Of a stretch of DNA of 64,000 bases, positions 24,544 to 33,281 are shown piece after piece. Positions within the stretch are counted from its first letter, which is position 1. Each line of letters starts with the position of its first letter. This stretch comes from Maridesulfovibrio zosterae DSM 11974 (lineage in GTDB: Bacteria; Desulfobacterota; Desulfovibrionia; Desulfovibrionales; Desulfovibrionaceae). Location: the NCBI RefSeq assembly GCF_000425265.1, contig NZ_KE384342.1, positions 461,528-525,527 of the forward strand, read 5' to 3'. The notes under the pieces were generated by a model that saw only the letters and a list, made by a program, of their open reading frames with translations, did no database searches and was not told the origin of the DNA. Made by a program: the position numbers and the translations under genes.

Positions 24544-25293
24544 TTATTTTAAATGACATTTGTTACAGTCATTGTCTTTATATGGGCCACGTTTCAGTTC
24601 TTTATGGCAGTCCATACATTTATCATGAAATGCATCTAAGCGCTTAAGAACTAGATCTTTTCCTTTTTCGCTTTTATGGCATTGTTCACACGGTGTATGA
24701 TCTCCAGTGTAGTCTTTCATATTTCGCATTTTATGGCAGGGAGTACAGCCTTTCAGCCCTTCTTTGAACATGTCGTCATGGCAGCTTATACATCTGTCAT
24801 GTGCTGCGTTGCGGACACTGGGGATTTCTTTCGTGCCTGCATTGGTATGGCAGTTCCCGCATTTTTGCGGTTCTTTTTCAATATCAGGGGTATGGTGGCA
24901 GGCTTGGCAGTTTTCTTCAGCGTATTCTTCATGTGCTTCGTGATCAAAGCTAAGCTTTCCAAGCTCAGCGTGGTGGCACTTAATACAATAGCTGTTATCT
25001 GGAAAAGAATTGATATGATTACGAACGTAGTCGCGATCAAATGTTTGAGGATGGCATGATCCGCAAGGCAATGGCTCATTTGAATTTCCCTGACGTTCAT
25101 GGTGGCATTTGTCGCAGGGAATTTCATAGTCTCTGTGGTGTTTTATGTGGGCGAAAATGACTTTTCCACCGCTGTTTTTGAAAAGAATTCGAACAGGTAT
25201 TTTTTGCTTTTCAGTTGGAGTTACATATCCGGCAACGGCTAATCCGATAAGAACTGTAAGAACAATTGTGATGGGAATATTATTTTTATTCAC
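24544..25293 (-). CDS. Rnf-associated decahaem cytochrome c
   Basis: 249 residues, starting at GTG with GAGGA upstream. Residues ~7-26 form an uncleaved or cleaved signal/anchor. Ten CxxCH motifs are present (CDKCH, CGSCH, CIKCH, CQACH, CGNCH, CISCH, CTPCH, CEQCH, CMDCH, CNKCH), many with extra His ligands, as in class III-type multihaem cytochromes. First gene of the rnf operon, as known in Desulfovibrio, where it is thought to exchange electrons between the periplasmic cytochrome c3 pool and Rnf. A good promoter lies just upstream. Confidence 0.93.
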   Translation of the reverse strand: MNKNNIPITIVLTVLIGLAVAGYVTPTEKQKIPVRILFKNSGGKVIFAHIKHHRDYEIPCDKCHHERQGNSNEPLPCGSCHPQTFDRDYVRNHINSFPDNSYCIKCHHAELGKLSFDHEAHEEYAEENCQACHHTPDIEKEPQKCGNCHTNAGTKEIPSVRNAAHDRCISCHDDMFKEGLKGCTPCHKMRNMKDYTGDHTPCEQCHKSEKGKDLVLKRLDAFHDKCMDCHKELKRGPYKDNDCNKCHLK

Positions 25294-25818
25294 CCAAACA
25301 TCCTCATTTTATAAAGAATCTTAGTTATATATTCTATATGGAAGAGGTCGGAATTTGTCCAGCATAAATTTTTGTATGTGCAAAAAAGATCATGCATATG
25401 GTTACTGTAATATTATAGTTAAATAGCTCTAAAAATAAATTGTTAGCAGATTATGGTATACAAATATATAACAGATAAAATTAATATAAATTAAAATGTA
25501 ATGGTGTCTTTTTTTGCAAATTCTACAATCATCGGTCTGAATTATTACTCGATCGTATCTATAAAAATAGGTCTTCTGGAGCATTCATATATCCTGTTAG
25601 TATTATTTTTATCCCTTTAATGCTTATTTATATAATTTTTTGCATTTTAAAAATGTTTTATGATCTAAATTTTGTCATATTTTTCAAAAAAAATTGCTGT
25701 TTTCATAAAAGTATTTCTGTTGTGACATAATAGAAACATTCTGCTGCTAATTACCTCACTCAAGGATTAGACTAATTGTTTCTGATTCGGAGAAAATTAA
25801 ATTAATACTCAGGAGAAA
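25294..25818. other. 525-base divergent spacer
   Basis: It is A+T-rich and non-coding. The left edge holds the rnf operon promoter (25333-25361, minus). The right edge holds the leader of the alkaline phosphatase gene with the SD AGGAG at 25811-25815. A CTGTTTTCAT / CTGTTGTGACAT pair at 25697 and 25717 looks faintly Pho-box-like but is too poor to call. Confidence 0.5.
25333..25361 (-). promoter_or_regulatory. Promoter of the rnf operon
   Basis: On the minus strand TGGACA (25356-25361), 17 bases, TATAGA (25333-25338). It lies 40 bases before the GTG start of the cytochrome gene. Confidence 0.6.
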
Positions 25819-27330
25819 ATGATGAGAATGTCCACTAAGAAAATGGCGTTGTTTTTAATCTGTGTCATGCTTATGGCGGCAGTCCCTGCTCAGGCTAAGG
25901 ATAAGACCGTTCGCGTTTACAAGGGAAAGCCGGCAAAGTATGTTTTTCTGTTTATCGGGGATGGCATGGGGATTCCTCAAAAAGGAGCTACAGAAGCTTT
26001 TACTGGTGAGAAGCTGGTTATGAATACATTTCCTGCACAGGGAATGACAACAACCTATGCCGCTGATAGATTTATTACCGGTTCTGCTGCTGCAGCAACT
26101 GCTATTGCAAGTGGACAGAAAACCAATATCGGTATGCTTGGTATGTCTCCAAGTCAGAGAGATATTAAATCTGTAGCGGAACTGGCTAGAGACAGTGGTA
26201 AAAAAGTAGGTATTGTTTCAAGTGTTTCTATTGACCATGCAACGCCCGCTGCTTTTTATGCCCATGTTCCTACACGCGGACAGTATTATGATATTGATGT
26301 AGCTCTGTCAGAAAGTAACTTTGATTTTTTTGCAGGTGGAGGTCTTAAAGACATCACCAATAAGAAAAAGAACTCTAAAAATTTTAAGGGTAATGCTCTC
26401 GATCTGATCAAGAAAGCCGGATATAAAGTTGTTATTGATAAAGATGAATTTTTGGCACTCAAGCCTTCTGCGGGTAAAGTAATTGCATGGAACTCATGGC
26501 TTCAGGATGCTAAAGCTCTTCCTTATGCAATGGACATGCGGCCTCAAGATATAACTCTTCCTGAATTTACTGAAAAAGCAATTGAAATGCTCGACAATTC
26601 AAAAGGTTTTTTCCTTATGGTTGAAGGTGGTAAAATTGACTGGGCTTGTCATGCCAACGATGCTGCTGCGTTTATTCGCAATACCATTTCTTTCGATAAT
26701 TCCATCGCTAAAGCTGTTGAGTTTGCTAAAAAGCATCCTAAAGAAACCCTTATTGTTGTAACTGGCGACCATGAATGTGGTGGTCTTACTCTCGGCTTTG
26801 CAGGAACTAAGTATGGCTCATATTATAGTGCATTACATCCTCAGGATATTTCCTTTCAGAAGTTTTCTGATGAAGTTGTAAAGCTCTGGAAAGAAGAACA
26901 TGGTGATAAGGTTTCATTTGAAGATTTTGAACCTACAATTACTCATTTCTTCGGTCTAGAATTTTCCGGAGATTATAAAAAGAACCCTATGGTTGTTAAA
27001 GAGTATCAGCTTGCAATGCTCAAAGATGCTTATAACCGTACTATGAAAGGCGAGAAGAAATTTAAAGATCCTGAACTTTATAACCTCTATGGTGATTACG
27101 ATCCTTTGACTGTTACTATTACTCATGTTCTTGATAATAATGCAGGACTTGGCTGGACATCTTTCAAACACACAGGTGTGCCGATTGCTACTTCTGCAAT
27201 GGGAGTAGGAGCATCCTCTTTTAATGGCTACTACGATAATACTGATATCGCATACAAGATTATGTCTGTAATGGGTATGACACCTAAAATTCATGCTCAA
27301 AATGACAGTGTGAAAGTAGCTGCTAAATAA
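25819..27330 (+). CDS. phoA: Alkaline phosphatase, PhoA family
   Basis: 503 residues with a signal peptide (KMALFLICVMLMAAVPAQA), thus periplasmic. It hydrolyses phosphomonoesters with two Zn and one Mg. Metal and catalytic motifs: FLFIGDGMG (Asp48), nucleophile Ser89 in FITGSAAAATAIASGQKTN, DHATPAAFYAH, EGGKIDWACHANDA and TGDHECGG. The residue before the nucleophile is Gly where E. coli and most homologues have Asp (D101 in E. coli). The C-terminal ~90 residues form a crown-like extension. The second ATG (25822) is better spaced from the SD than the first. Confidence 0.92.
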   Translation: MMRMSTKKMALFLICVMLMAAVPAQAKDKTVRVYKGKPAKYVFLFIGDGMGIPQKGATEAFTGEKLVMNTFPAQGMTTTYAADRFITGSAAAATAIASGQKTNIGMLGMSPSQRDIKSVAELARDSGKKVGIVSSVSIDHATPAAFYAHVPTRGQYYDIDVALSESNFDFFAGGGLKDITNKKKNSKNFKGNALDLIKKAGYKVVIDKDEFLALKPSAGKVIAWNSWLQDAKALPYAMDMRPQDITLPEFTEKAIEMLDNSKGFFLMVEGGKIDWACHANDAAAFIRNTISFDNSIAKAVEFAKKHPKETLIVVTGDHECGGLTLGFAGTKYGSYYSALHPQDISFQKFSDEVVKLWKEEHGDKVSFEDFEPTITHFFGLEFSGDYKKNPMVVKEYQLAMLKDAYNRTMKGEKKFKDPELYNLYGDYDPLTVTITHVLDNNAGLGWTSFKHTGVPIATSAMGVGASSFNGYYDNTDIAYKIMSVMGMTPKIHAQNDSVKVAAK

Positions 27331-27354
27331 ATTGGCAGGACAGATACAAATTAT

Positions 27355-27386
27355 AAAGCGGGGCACTCTTGTAGTGTCCCGCTTTT
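27355..27386 (+). terminator. Terminator after phoA
   Basis: Stem AAAGCGGGGCACT / AGTGTCCCGCTTT with one G-T pair and a T run, 25 bases after the stop codon. Confidence 0.8.
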
Positions 27387-27429
27387 GGTTCTCTGCATAA
27401 ATATTTTATGACTTTCTTACCCCCCCCAT

Positions 27430-28572
27430 ATGAGTATGTTTAGAATAATAAATAATAGAGAATTTCTACTGGTTGCAATTTTTGCTGTACTTACAGCAAT
27501 ATTATATTTCATCCCCACTGATTTTGATAAGCGGATTTCGGAGAATGCTGTACATGGTAAGGCTGAGGTCCTTAATGTTGATAATTCAGATATTCATCAG
27601 TTCGGAATAGTTAAAACCGGACCACAGGGTGTTACTTTGAAAATGATGGAGGGCAAATTCAAGGGACAGGTGTTCAAAGGTACTAATGAACTTTTGGGCC
27701 AGATGGATAAGGATAAAATTTTTAAAACCGGTGATGAGGCTTTGACCGTGCTTTCACTCGATTCCGATGGGAATGTTCTTTTTGTTAATCCGCAAGATCA
27801 TTATCGTATTGGTTTGGAAGTTACCTTGCTGTTACTTTTTGCTTTCCTTCTGATTCTTTTTGGTGGATGGACAGGAGCCAAGGCACTATTTTCATTTATG
27901 TTCACGGCATTAGTTTTGTGGAAGTTGCTTATCCCTGCATTTTTGGACGGCATTGATCCTGTGTGGTTGACTCTTGCTGTTGTCGCCGGACTTTGCGCAG
28001 TGATAATTTTTATGGTTGCAGGTTTTACCAGAAAAGGTCTTGTAGCCTTTTTAGGCTCTTTTCTGGGAGTCTTCACCAGTTGCATGCTGGCAATTTATTT
28101 TACTGGTCAGCTACATCTACACGGGGCCGTAATGCCTTTTGCCGAAACTTTATTATATTCAGGTTTCGGCCATCTTGATTTAACTAAAATTTATGTCGCA
28201 GCTGTTTTTCTAGCTTGTTCTGGAGCAGTTATGGATCTCGCCATGGATGTTGCTGCCAGTATGGATGAAGTTATTATGGCTAATCCTGATATCTCCCGTA
28301 TGGAAGCTTTAGCCTCAGGTATCCGCGTTGGTCGTGCTGTTGTTGGAACCATGACAACAACATTGTTGCTGGCATATTCCGGGGGATTCATAACTTTGCT
28401 TATGGCGTTTATGGCACAGGGAGTTCCTCTTATGAATACATTTAACTTTGTGTACGTTTCTGCTGAGATTCTCAAAACTTTAGTTGGTAGTTTTGGTCTG
28501 GTCACTGTTGCTCCTTTTACTGCTCTCGCTGGAGCTTTCCTTTTTATGAAAAAAACACCGAGCTCTGTTTAA
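27430..28572 (+). CDS. YibE/F-family membrane protein
   Basis: 380 residues. One N-terminal membrane segment, a ~100-residue extracytoplasmic beta domain (KAEVLNVDNSDIHQFGIVKT), then seven or so membrane segments. The family core is clear: ACSGAVMDLAMDVAASMDEV and GIRVGRAVVGTMTTTLLLAYSGG. YibE/F proteins are presumed efflux or channel proteins of unknown substrate. No purine-rich SD is present; instead eight C (27420-27427) stand just before the ATG. An ATG two codons later is an alternative. Confidence 0.85.
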   Translation: MSMFRIINNREFLLVAIFAVLTAILYFIPTDFDKRISENAVHGKAEVLNVDNSDIHQFGIVKTGPQGVTLKMMEGKFKGQVFKGTNELLGQMDKDKIFKTGDEALTVLSLDSDGNVLFVNPQDHYRIGLEVTLLLLFAFLLILFGGWTGAKALFSFMFTALVLWKLLIPAFLDGIDPVWLTLAVVAGLCAVIIFMVAGFTRKGLVAFLGSFLGVFTSCMLAIYFTGQLHLHGAVMPFAETLLYSGFGHLDLTKIYVAAVFLACSGAVMDLAMDVAASMDEVIMANPDISRMEALASGIRVGRAVVGTMTTTLLLAYSGGFITLLMAFMAQGVPLMNTFNFVYVSAEILKTLVGSFGLVTVAPFTALAGAFLFMKKTPSSV

Positions 28573-28650
28573 GGGGCTTGTCGTGCTTAAGTTTATTATG
28601 ATAATTCCGATTTGAATCGGTGAAATCAGATCCGGTTAAGGAGTATCATT

Positions 28651-29325
28651 TTGAAAATACGTTTTTTATTTGTTTTAACTTTTATTTGTCTTGCCGGATG
28701 TATTTCTAATAAAGGGCAGTATGCGAAAGCTCTTGAACGCATGGTCTCTTTACCGGAAGCCAGGGCAAGGATTGTAGCGTATTATGAAAGCCGTCAGTAT
28801 GATAAAGATGTAGCTGCTAAGGCTGAAACGGTAGTTAAGGCTGTTAAAAATGCTTTAAGCAGTAATGTTAAATATCCTGCGGTGGTAATGGTCGTGGAAG
28901 ACGTGCTGCTGTCTACATACAAGGCACGTAAAATACAGGGGTTTTCAGATAATGATTCAGCGCGCAAGAGTCTTGAATCTAATGTTATTTTAAGTGTTTT
29001 ACCTGCGGTTAAGCCGTCTGTTGATTTGTTTGAGTTTCTTTTATTACACAATATTCCAGTATTTCTTATTTCACACAGATCTGAAAGTTTTCGTGTCTCA
29101 GTTATGGAAAATCTCTCTAAGGCAGGTTTTTCAGGATGGAAGAGTCTATACATGTATCCTCCACATTATCCAGCCGATTTGAATTATTACGAGGAGGTTC
29201 GAAAAGGACTCCATAAGACTGGATTCAATGTTATTGCCACTGTGGGGATACTGCCTGTTGATGTAGACGGAGAATTTAGCGGGAAATTTGTTATTTATCC
29301 AAACTACTTGTATTCAAATCATTAA
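28651..29325 (+). CDS. Lipoprotein related to HAD acid phosphatases, catalytic Asp lost
   Basis: 224 residues from a TTG start, chosen because TAAGGAG sits 7 bases upstream and the lipobox LAGC (Cys17) follows a short signal peptide. The body has the order of class B/C (HAD IIIB) acid phosphatases: helical lead, motif I region AVVMVVEDVLLS at 77-88, cap, and motif II VFLISHRSESFR at 137-148. Family motif I reads VxFDIDETxLS; here both catalytic Asp are replaced (Val and Glu). Motif III is not evident either. It therefore looks like a non-catalytic relative, perhaps a periplasmic binding or scaffold lipoprotein. Confidence 0.68.
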   Translation: MKIRFLFVLTFICLAGCISNKGQYAKALERMVSLPEARARIVAYYESRQYDKDVAAKAETVVKAVKNALSSNVKYPAVVMVVEDVLLSTYKARKIQGFSDNDSARKSLESNVILSVLPAVKPSVDLFEFLLLHNIPVFLISHRSESFRVSVMENLSKAGFSGWKSLYMYPPHYPADLNYYEEVRKGLHKTGFNVIATVGILPVDVDGEFSGKFVIYPNYLYSNH

Positions 29326-29342
29326 TACTAAATAAATTAAAA

Positions 29343-29384
29343 GTAAAAAAACGGCTTAACTTGAAAGTTAAGCCGTTTTTTTAC
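29343..29384. terminator. Strong bidirectional terminator
   Basis: A perfect 19-bp stem with loop TGAA (29343-29361 with 29366-29384), T runs on both strands, between the convergent lipoprotein and thioredoxin-reductase-like genes. Confidence 0.9.
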
Positions 29385-29400
29385 TTTTTGTATGAATTAC

Positions 29401-30312
29401 TTATATCTTACGGACATATTTTGCTGCGCTGAGTCCTGCAACACATCCTTCTCCCACGGCTTTAGCCATCTGTAGTGGGGGACCGCAGATGTCTCCGGCA
29501 GCAAATATACCGGGGATGTTGGTGCGTTGCTGTTTATCCGTTGTGATAAACTTCATGGTGTCATCCAGCTGTATGCCAAGTTCGGCTGCAAGAGACATAA
29601 CTCCTCTTGCTCCTAGCTCAACAAAAACACCCGTAACGTTAAGTGTCTCACCATTGTCGAGGACCAGTCCTGTGACACTGTTTTCGCCAGTTATTTCTTT
29701 TACCTCTATTCCTTCATGGATAATGATATTTTCTTTTTTTAATCTTTCCACGAGCTCTGAGGCAAAATTGATTTTTTTTGTGACAAGATGAATTTTCGAT
29801 GCAAGGTGACTCAGGTGTAAAGCGCCACCTGCCGCCGCACTTTCACCTCCCACGATGGCGACCTCTTCATCTCTGAAAAAGTTGCCATCACATTCAATGC
29901 AGTAACTTACACCTTTTCCAAACAGGTCTTTTTCTCCGGGAACACCAAGTTTATTACGGGTTGTTCCTGTGCAGATTATGATTGCTTTTGTTTTGAATGT
30001 TCTGGTTTCAGTCTCGACGGTATACCTGTTTCCATCAGGGGACATAAGATCAGGTGGTGAAATTTTGAGAACATCTTCATTAAAGAATATTGCTCCAAAG
30101 TTCTCCGCTTGCAGCTGTCCTGTTTTAAGGATTTGTTCACCGGATATTTCAAGTGTGCAGCAGAAGTTCTCAATATGAGCCCACCAGAGGCTGCTTTTGT
30201 CATTTTTCCCGAGAATTAGAACTTTAAGACCTTTTCGAGCAGAATGAATTGCTGCTTGCAGTCCAGCAGGTCCTACCCCTAGTATAATAATATCATAGTT
30301 AGTTTCGGTCAT
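29401..30312 (-). CDS. Thioredoxin reductase-like FAD-dependent oxidoreductase
   Basis: 303 residues from the internal ATG (MTETNYDIIILGVGPAGLQA), chosen because the FAD motif normally begins within the first ten residues; the longer ORF start at 30360 has no SD. It has the two-domain TrxR layout: FAD GVGPAGLQAA, IICTGTTRNKLGVPGE, redox YCIECDGNFF, NAD(P) VGGESAAAGGALHLS and IPGIFAAGDICGPPLQMAKA. The redox pair is CIEC in place of the usual CATC/CAVC. It may reduce a thioredoxin-like or other partner; no thioredoxin gene is adjacent. Last gene of a three-gene minus-strand unit. Confidence 0.85.
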   Translation of the reverse strand: MTETNYDIIILGVGPAGLQAAIHSARKGLKVLILGKNDKSSLWWAHIENFCCTLEISGEQILKTGQLQAENFGAIFFNEDVLKISPPDLMSPDGNRYTVETETRTFKTKAIIICTGTTRNKLGVPGEKDLFGKGVSYCIECDGNFFRDEEVAIVGGESAAAGGALHLSHLASKIHLVTKKINFASELVERLKKENIIIHEGIEVKEITGENSVTGLVLDNGETLNVTGVFVELGARGVMSLAAELGIQLDDTMKFITTDKQQRTNIPGIFAAGDICGPPLQMAKAVGEGCVAGLSAAKYVRKI

Positions 30313-30425
30313 TTCCTGATATCCGTTAATGTGTTGGCTTGGGCTAAAGATCAGCTTCATATAGAAGTTAAGCTCTAATCATGAATCGACAAGACTCATT
30401 AGGAGGTATTATTCCATAAAAAGTT

Positions 30426-31187
30426 CTAAGAGTTAAGCTGTTCTATGATTGGATTGTAAAGAGCTAGAATCCTGTCGTTTTTAGGAAGTTGTTCGAATAT
30501 TTTATCAAGGTAGCTGCGGTTTATCATTTCCTGTCTGGACCATTTAAAGTTGAGATCATATGCCCAGCTAAGTATGAGTAGCCTGAAATCATTGACACAT
30601 TTCATATCTACATAAGCAGCCTGATGTTTTTCTTCTACTGCTTTAATAACCGGTTCAGTTATCTGATCTGGAATTTCAGGTAGCCCCATTAGAGCAACCA
30701 TGCTGTGTGGTTTTATATTTTCCATATGTGATAGAAGTATTTTTAAAATATCTATCTTGTCCGAATCTCTGACAACTTGGGCGGCTATTTTAATTTTATA
30801 GGGGGTAAAAACAGGGATTTCATTGCGGTTATGTAGAACTATGGCTCCAAGAATTATTTTCAATCTTTCTTTTTTCAGTGCACTCAGCAGATCGTTTTTC
30901 AATATACATCTGACACCTAATATTGCATGATTGCAGGAATCGGAATCTTTGAATGTACCATACTGTTGAAGTTGTGGAAATCTTCCAGTGTCATGAAAAA
31001 GAGCAGCAATTTGGATTGTTTTTGAAAAAATATGGTCAAGGTCTAATGAATCACAAATTTTTTGACTATTCTTAAAAACATTAAAAGAATGATCAAGTTT
31101 TAGCTTAAAATCTTTTTCCATGCTGTCTGGTGCATTTTCAAGATATGGTGCAGTGAATTGACTGAATATTTTTTTAAAATCTTCCAT
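30426..31187 (-). CDS. HD-domain phosphohydrolase
   Basis: 253 residues. The HD signature is complete: HSFNVFKNSQKI (first His), ALFHDTGRFPQ (His-Asp pair), NHAILGV and VVRDSDKIDIL (last Asp). Such proteins hydrolyse nucleotides or phosphodiesters. No companion sensor or GYP motif is present. The gene begins 4 bases after the 108-residue membrane protein gene, so the two form one unit. Confidence 0.85.
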   Translation of the reverse strand: MEDFKKIFSQFTAPYLENAPDSMEKDFKLKLDHSFNVFKNSQKICDSLDLDHIFSKTIQIAALFHDTGRFPQLQQYGTFKDSDSCNHAILGVRCILKNDLLSALKKERLKIILGAIVLHNRNEIPVFTPYKIKIAAQVVRDSDKIDILKILLSHMENIKPHSMVALMGLPEIPDQITEPVIKAVEEKHQAAYVDMKCVNDFRLLILSWAYDLNFKWSRQEMINRSYLDKIFEQLPKNDRILALYNPIIEQLNS

Positions 31188-31191
31188 CTGA

Positions 31192-31518
31192 TTAATGTAA
31201 TATTCTTTTTTTCTTAAATGTGTAATCTACTTCGGATATCTTTCCGGTTTTAAACTCTTCTTCAAGATCGTGCAAAGCTTTATCACGCATTTCTACAGCT
31301 TCACGGTCTAGATCTAAATCGCGAAATTTACCATTAGGCCCGAATAAGAAGCGAAGGAATATTATAATAACACCGAGGATTGCAGCAACAAAAAGCATTT
31401 TCAGTGCTGAGGCCCAGAAGTCACCATAACCCGGCCCAAAAGGCCAGTGGTCCCAGTGTGGGTTGCTTTCATATTTGCCTACTATGAATGAAGATATGGA
31501 ATTAATTGTTTCAATCAT
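31192..31518 (-). CDS. Small membrane protein with SHOCT-like tail
   Basis: 108 residues. One membrane segment (ALKMLFVAAILGVIIIFLRF, ~38-57) and a C-terminal helix pair KALHDLEEEFKTGKISEVDY, resembling the short SHOCT oligomerisation motif (LxxLxxxGxIxxxEYxxKK). The N terminus is rich in Trp/Pro/Gly. No function known. It shares a transcript with the HD protein. Confidence 0.7.
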   Translation of the reverse strand: MIETINSISSFIVGKYESNPHWDHWPFGPGYGDFWASALKMLFVAAILGVIIIFLRFLFGPNGKFRDLDLDREAVEMRDKALHDLEEEFKTGKISEVDYTFKKKRILH

Positions 31519-31680
31519 TTTTATTTCCTGTTTATAGTTTGGGAATTAATACCTCTCATTTCAACTCTTCGCAAGTAATTACGGGTGGATGTAAAGACAC
31601 GATATTCTTGCCAGAATGTAATGTCTGTGATGTAATTTAATAATATTTGAAATTTACGAGTTAAATTTATGGGGCTGAGT

Positions 31681-32091
31681 ATGAAAATTCTTATTGTTGA
31701 AGACGAGCTTGCCAGTAGAAAGTATATGTCTCATGTCATGGAAAGTTATGGGGAATGTGTTCTGGCTGAAAATGGCTTGGAAGCCGTGGCCGCTTTTAAA
31801 GAAGCTCTTGAGTCAAATTCATTTTTTGACCTTGTTTGTATGGATGTTATGATGCCTGAAATGGATGGGCTTGAAGCCTTGAAAAAAATTCGTGCGCTTG
31901 AAAGGTTGTATGGGATAGAGCCTAGATTTGAGGTACGGGTTATGATGACATCAGCTCTCGGCGATCCAACAAATGTGATCGAAGCCTACTATAAAGGCGG
32001 TGCAACTGTTTATCTGACCAAACCGATGGATATTTCAAAGATCCATGAAACAATGGTTGAGCTTGGTTTTTCGAAACAAAGCACAGAATAA
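31681..32091 (+). CDS. CheY-like stand-alone response regulator
   Basis: 136 residues from the ATG with GGGG 6 bases upstream; an ATG 12 bases earlier would overlap that SD. A single receiver domain: acidic pair in LIVEDELASR, phospho-Asp in CMDVMMPEMDG, Thr/Ser switch in MMTSALGD and Lys in YLTKPMD. No output domain, so it acts through protein contacts. The nearest possible partners here are the HPt protein at 33.3 kb and the HD-GYP protein at 33.6 kb. Confidence 0.9.
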   Translation: MKILIVEDELASRKYMSHVMESYGECVLAENGLEAVAAFKEALESNSFFDLVCMDVMMPEMDGLEALKKIRALERLYGIEPRFEVRVMMTSALGDPTNVIEAYYKGGATVYLTKPMDISKIHETMVELGFSKQSTE

Positions 32092-32187
32092 TATCCGGTT
32101 TTACTGGACAGGTATCGATTACGTTATTATTTAAAGAACTGTGGCTTCCGGCTGCAGTTTTTAAATTTTAAGCATATGAGGTATTAG

Positions 32188-33114
32188 ATGAGATTACTCG
32201 GGTATTTGGTTCTTCCGCTGACTATTTTTTGTCTGCTTGCTGTAACGGCAGGTGATGCTGATGCAAGACTTGGTGGCGGCAAATCCTTTGGCAGCAAATC
32301 ATCTTTTTCGCGCAGTTTTAAAAAACCGACATCATTTTCATCCAATCAGAAGCAGGCGACTGGAACAAATACGCAGAGGGGCGGGGTTGCCCGTCCAGGT
32401 ATGGGGATTCTCGGGGGACTGCTTGCTGGGACATTTTTAGGTTCTATGTTTGGCGGATTCGGTGGAATGGGCGGAGGATTTTTTAATATATTGATTATAG
32501 GATTGCTGGTCTATCTTGGGTTTAAATTTTTCAGGTCCCGCAGTGGTGGTTCTGATCAAATGTATCAGCAAGGAAATTATCAACGGGGACCGACTACGTC
32601 CGGTTCAAATATGAACAGTGATCCATATGCTAGGCGTGAGCAGAACGCTCAAAATGCATGGAGTCACCTTTCATCATCTCCTTCAGAAAATACATCCGCA
32701 GATGCATCATCTCAGCAGAGTGGGCCGGTAATTAGTACTCCTGCAGGGTTCGATGAAGCTGATTTTCTGGAAGGATCTAAGGCTGTATATACAAGGCTGC
32801 AGAAGTCTTGGGATAAACGAGATATGGATGATATTTCCCTGTTTGCAACTTCAGCTGTTTTAAATGAGATTAAACAGCAGGCCATGGAAGATCCTGGTCC
32901 TTCACAAACAGATGTTATGTTGGTTAATGCAAGACTGCTTGAGGCTAAGGAGGAGGGGACTAAGATCGTTGCCACCGTTTATTATGATGTCCTTTTGCGT
33001 GAAGATCCGGCACAGTCGCAACCTTCTCAGGTTCGTGAGGTGTGGCATTTTGTAAAAGAATCAGGCAGTGATTCAATGTGGAAACTTGATGGAATTCAGC
33101 AACTTGAAGATTAA
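32188..33114 (+). CDS. TIM44-like domain membrane protein
   Basis: 308 residues. Signal/anchor 1-27, a Ser/Phe/Lys-rich linker (GGGKSFGSKSSFSRSFKKP), a Gly-rich membrane part with segments near 70-85 and 95-115, a Gln/Ser-rich spacer, and a C-terminal TIM44-like domain (ADFLEGSKAVYTRLQKSWDK to EVWHFVKES). This matches bacterial TIM44-like proteins of the inner membrane, whose role is unclear and which are not import motors. Closed by a terminator. Confidence 0.85.
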   Translation: MRLLGYLVLPLTIFCLLAVTAGDADARLGGGKSFGSKSSFSRSFKKPTSFSSNQKQATGTNTQRGGVARPGMGILGGLLAGTFLGSMFGGFGGMGGGFFNILIIGLLVYLGFKFFRSRSGGSDQMYQQGNYQRGPTTSGSNMNSDPYARREQNAQNAWSHLSSSPSENTSADASSQQSGPVISTPAGFDEADFLEGSKAVYTRLQKSWDKRDMDDISLFATSAVLNEIKQQAMEDPGPSQTDVMLVNARLLEAKEEGTKIVATVYYDVLLREDPAQSQPSQVREVWHFVKESGSDSMWKLDGIQQLED

Positions 33115-33140
33115 TAGATAATCAATCCAAGTGTTTTTTT

Positions 33141-33172
33141 ACAGGCATTGTTTTCAAAACAATGCCTGTTTT
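33141..33172 (+). terminator. Terminator after the TIM44-like gene
   Basis: ACAGGCATTGTTTT (33141-33154) and its exact reverse complement (33156-33169) form a nearly loopless palindrome followed by T. Confidence 0.8.
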
Positions 33173-33281
33173 ATTTTGTGATAGATGAAAATATTAGTTG
33201 TACACAGAAGTGTTATGGTATTTATTAGATAGGGGTTTAAAAATAGTTATGATCAGGTAGATTTTATGTTTGGGGGAAACA

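Noticed and set aside
25672-25728. Possible Pho box before phoA
   Set aside because: CTGTTTTCAT and CTGTTGTGACAT are 20 bases apart, but the 7-base half-sites with 4-base gap of a Pho box are not present; a -10-like CATAAT nearby is suggestive only.
30401-30412. AGGAGG-like sequence on the plus strand at 30401
   Set aside because: No plus-strand ORF starts behind it; genes here are on the minus strand.
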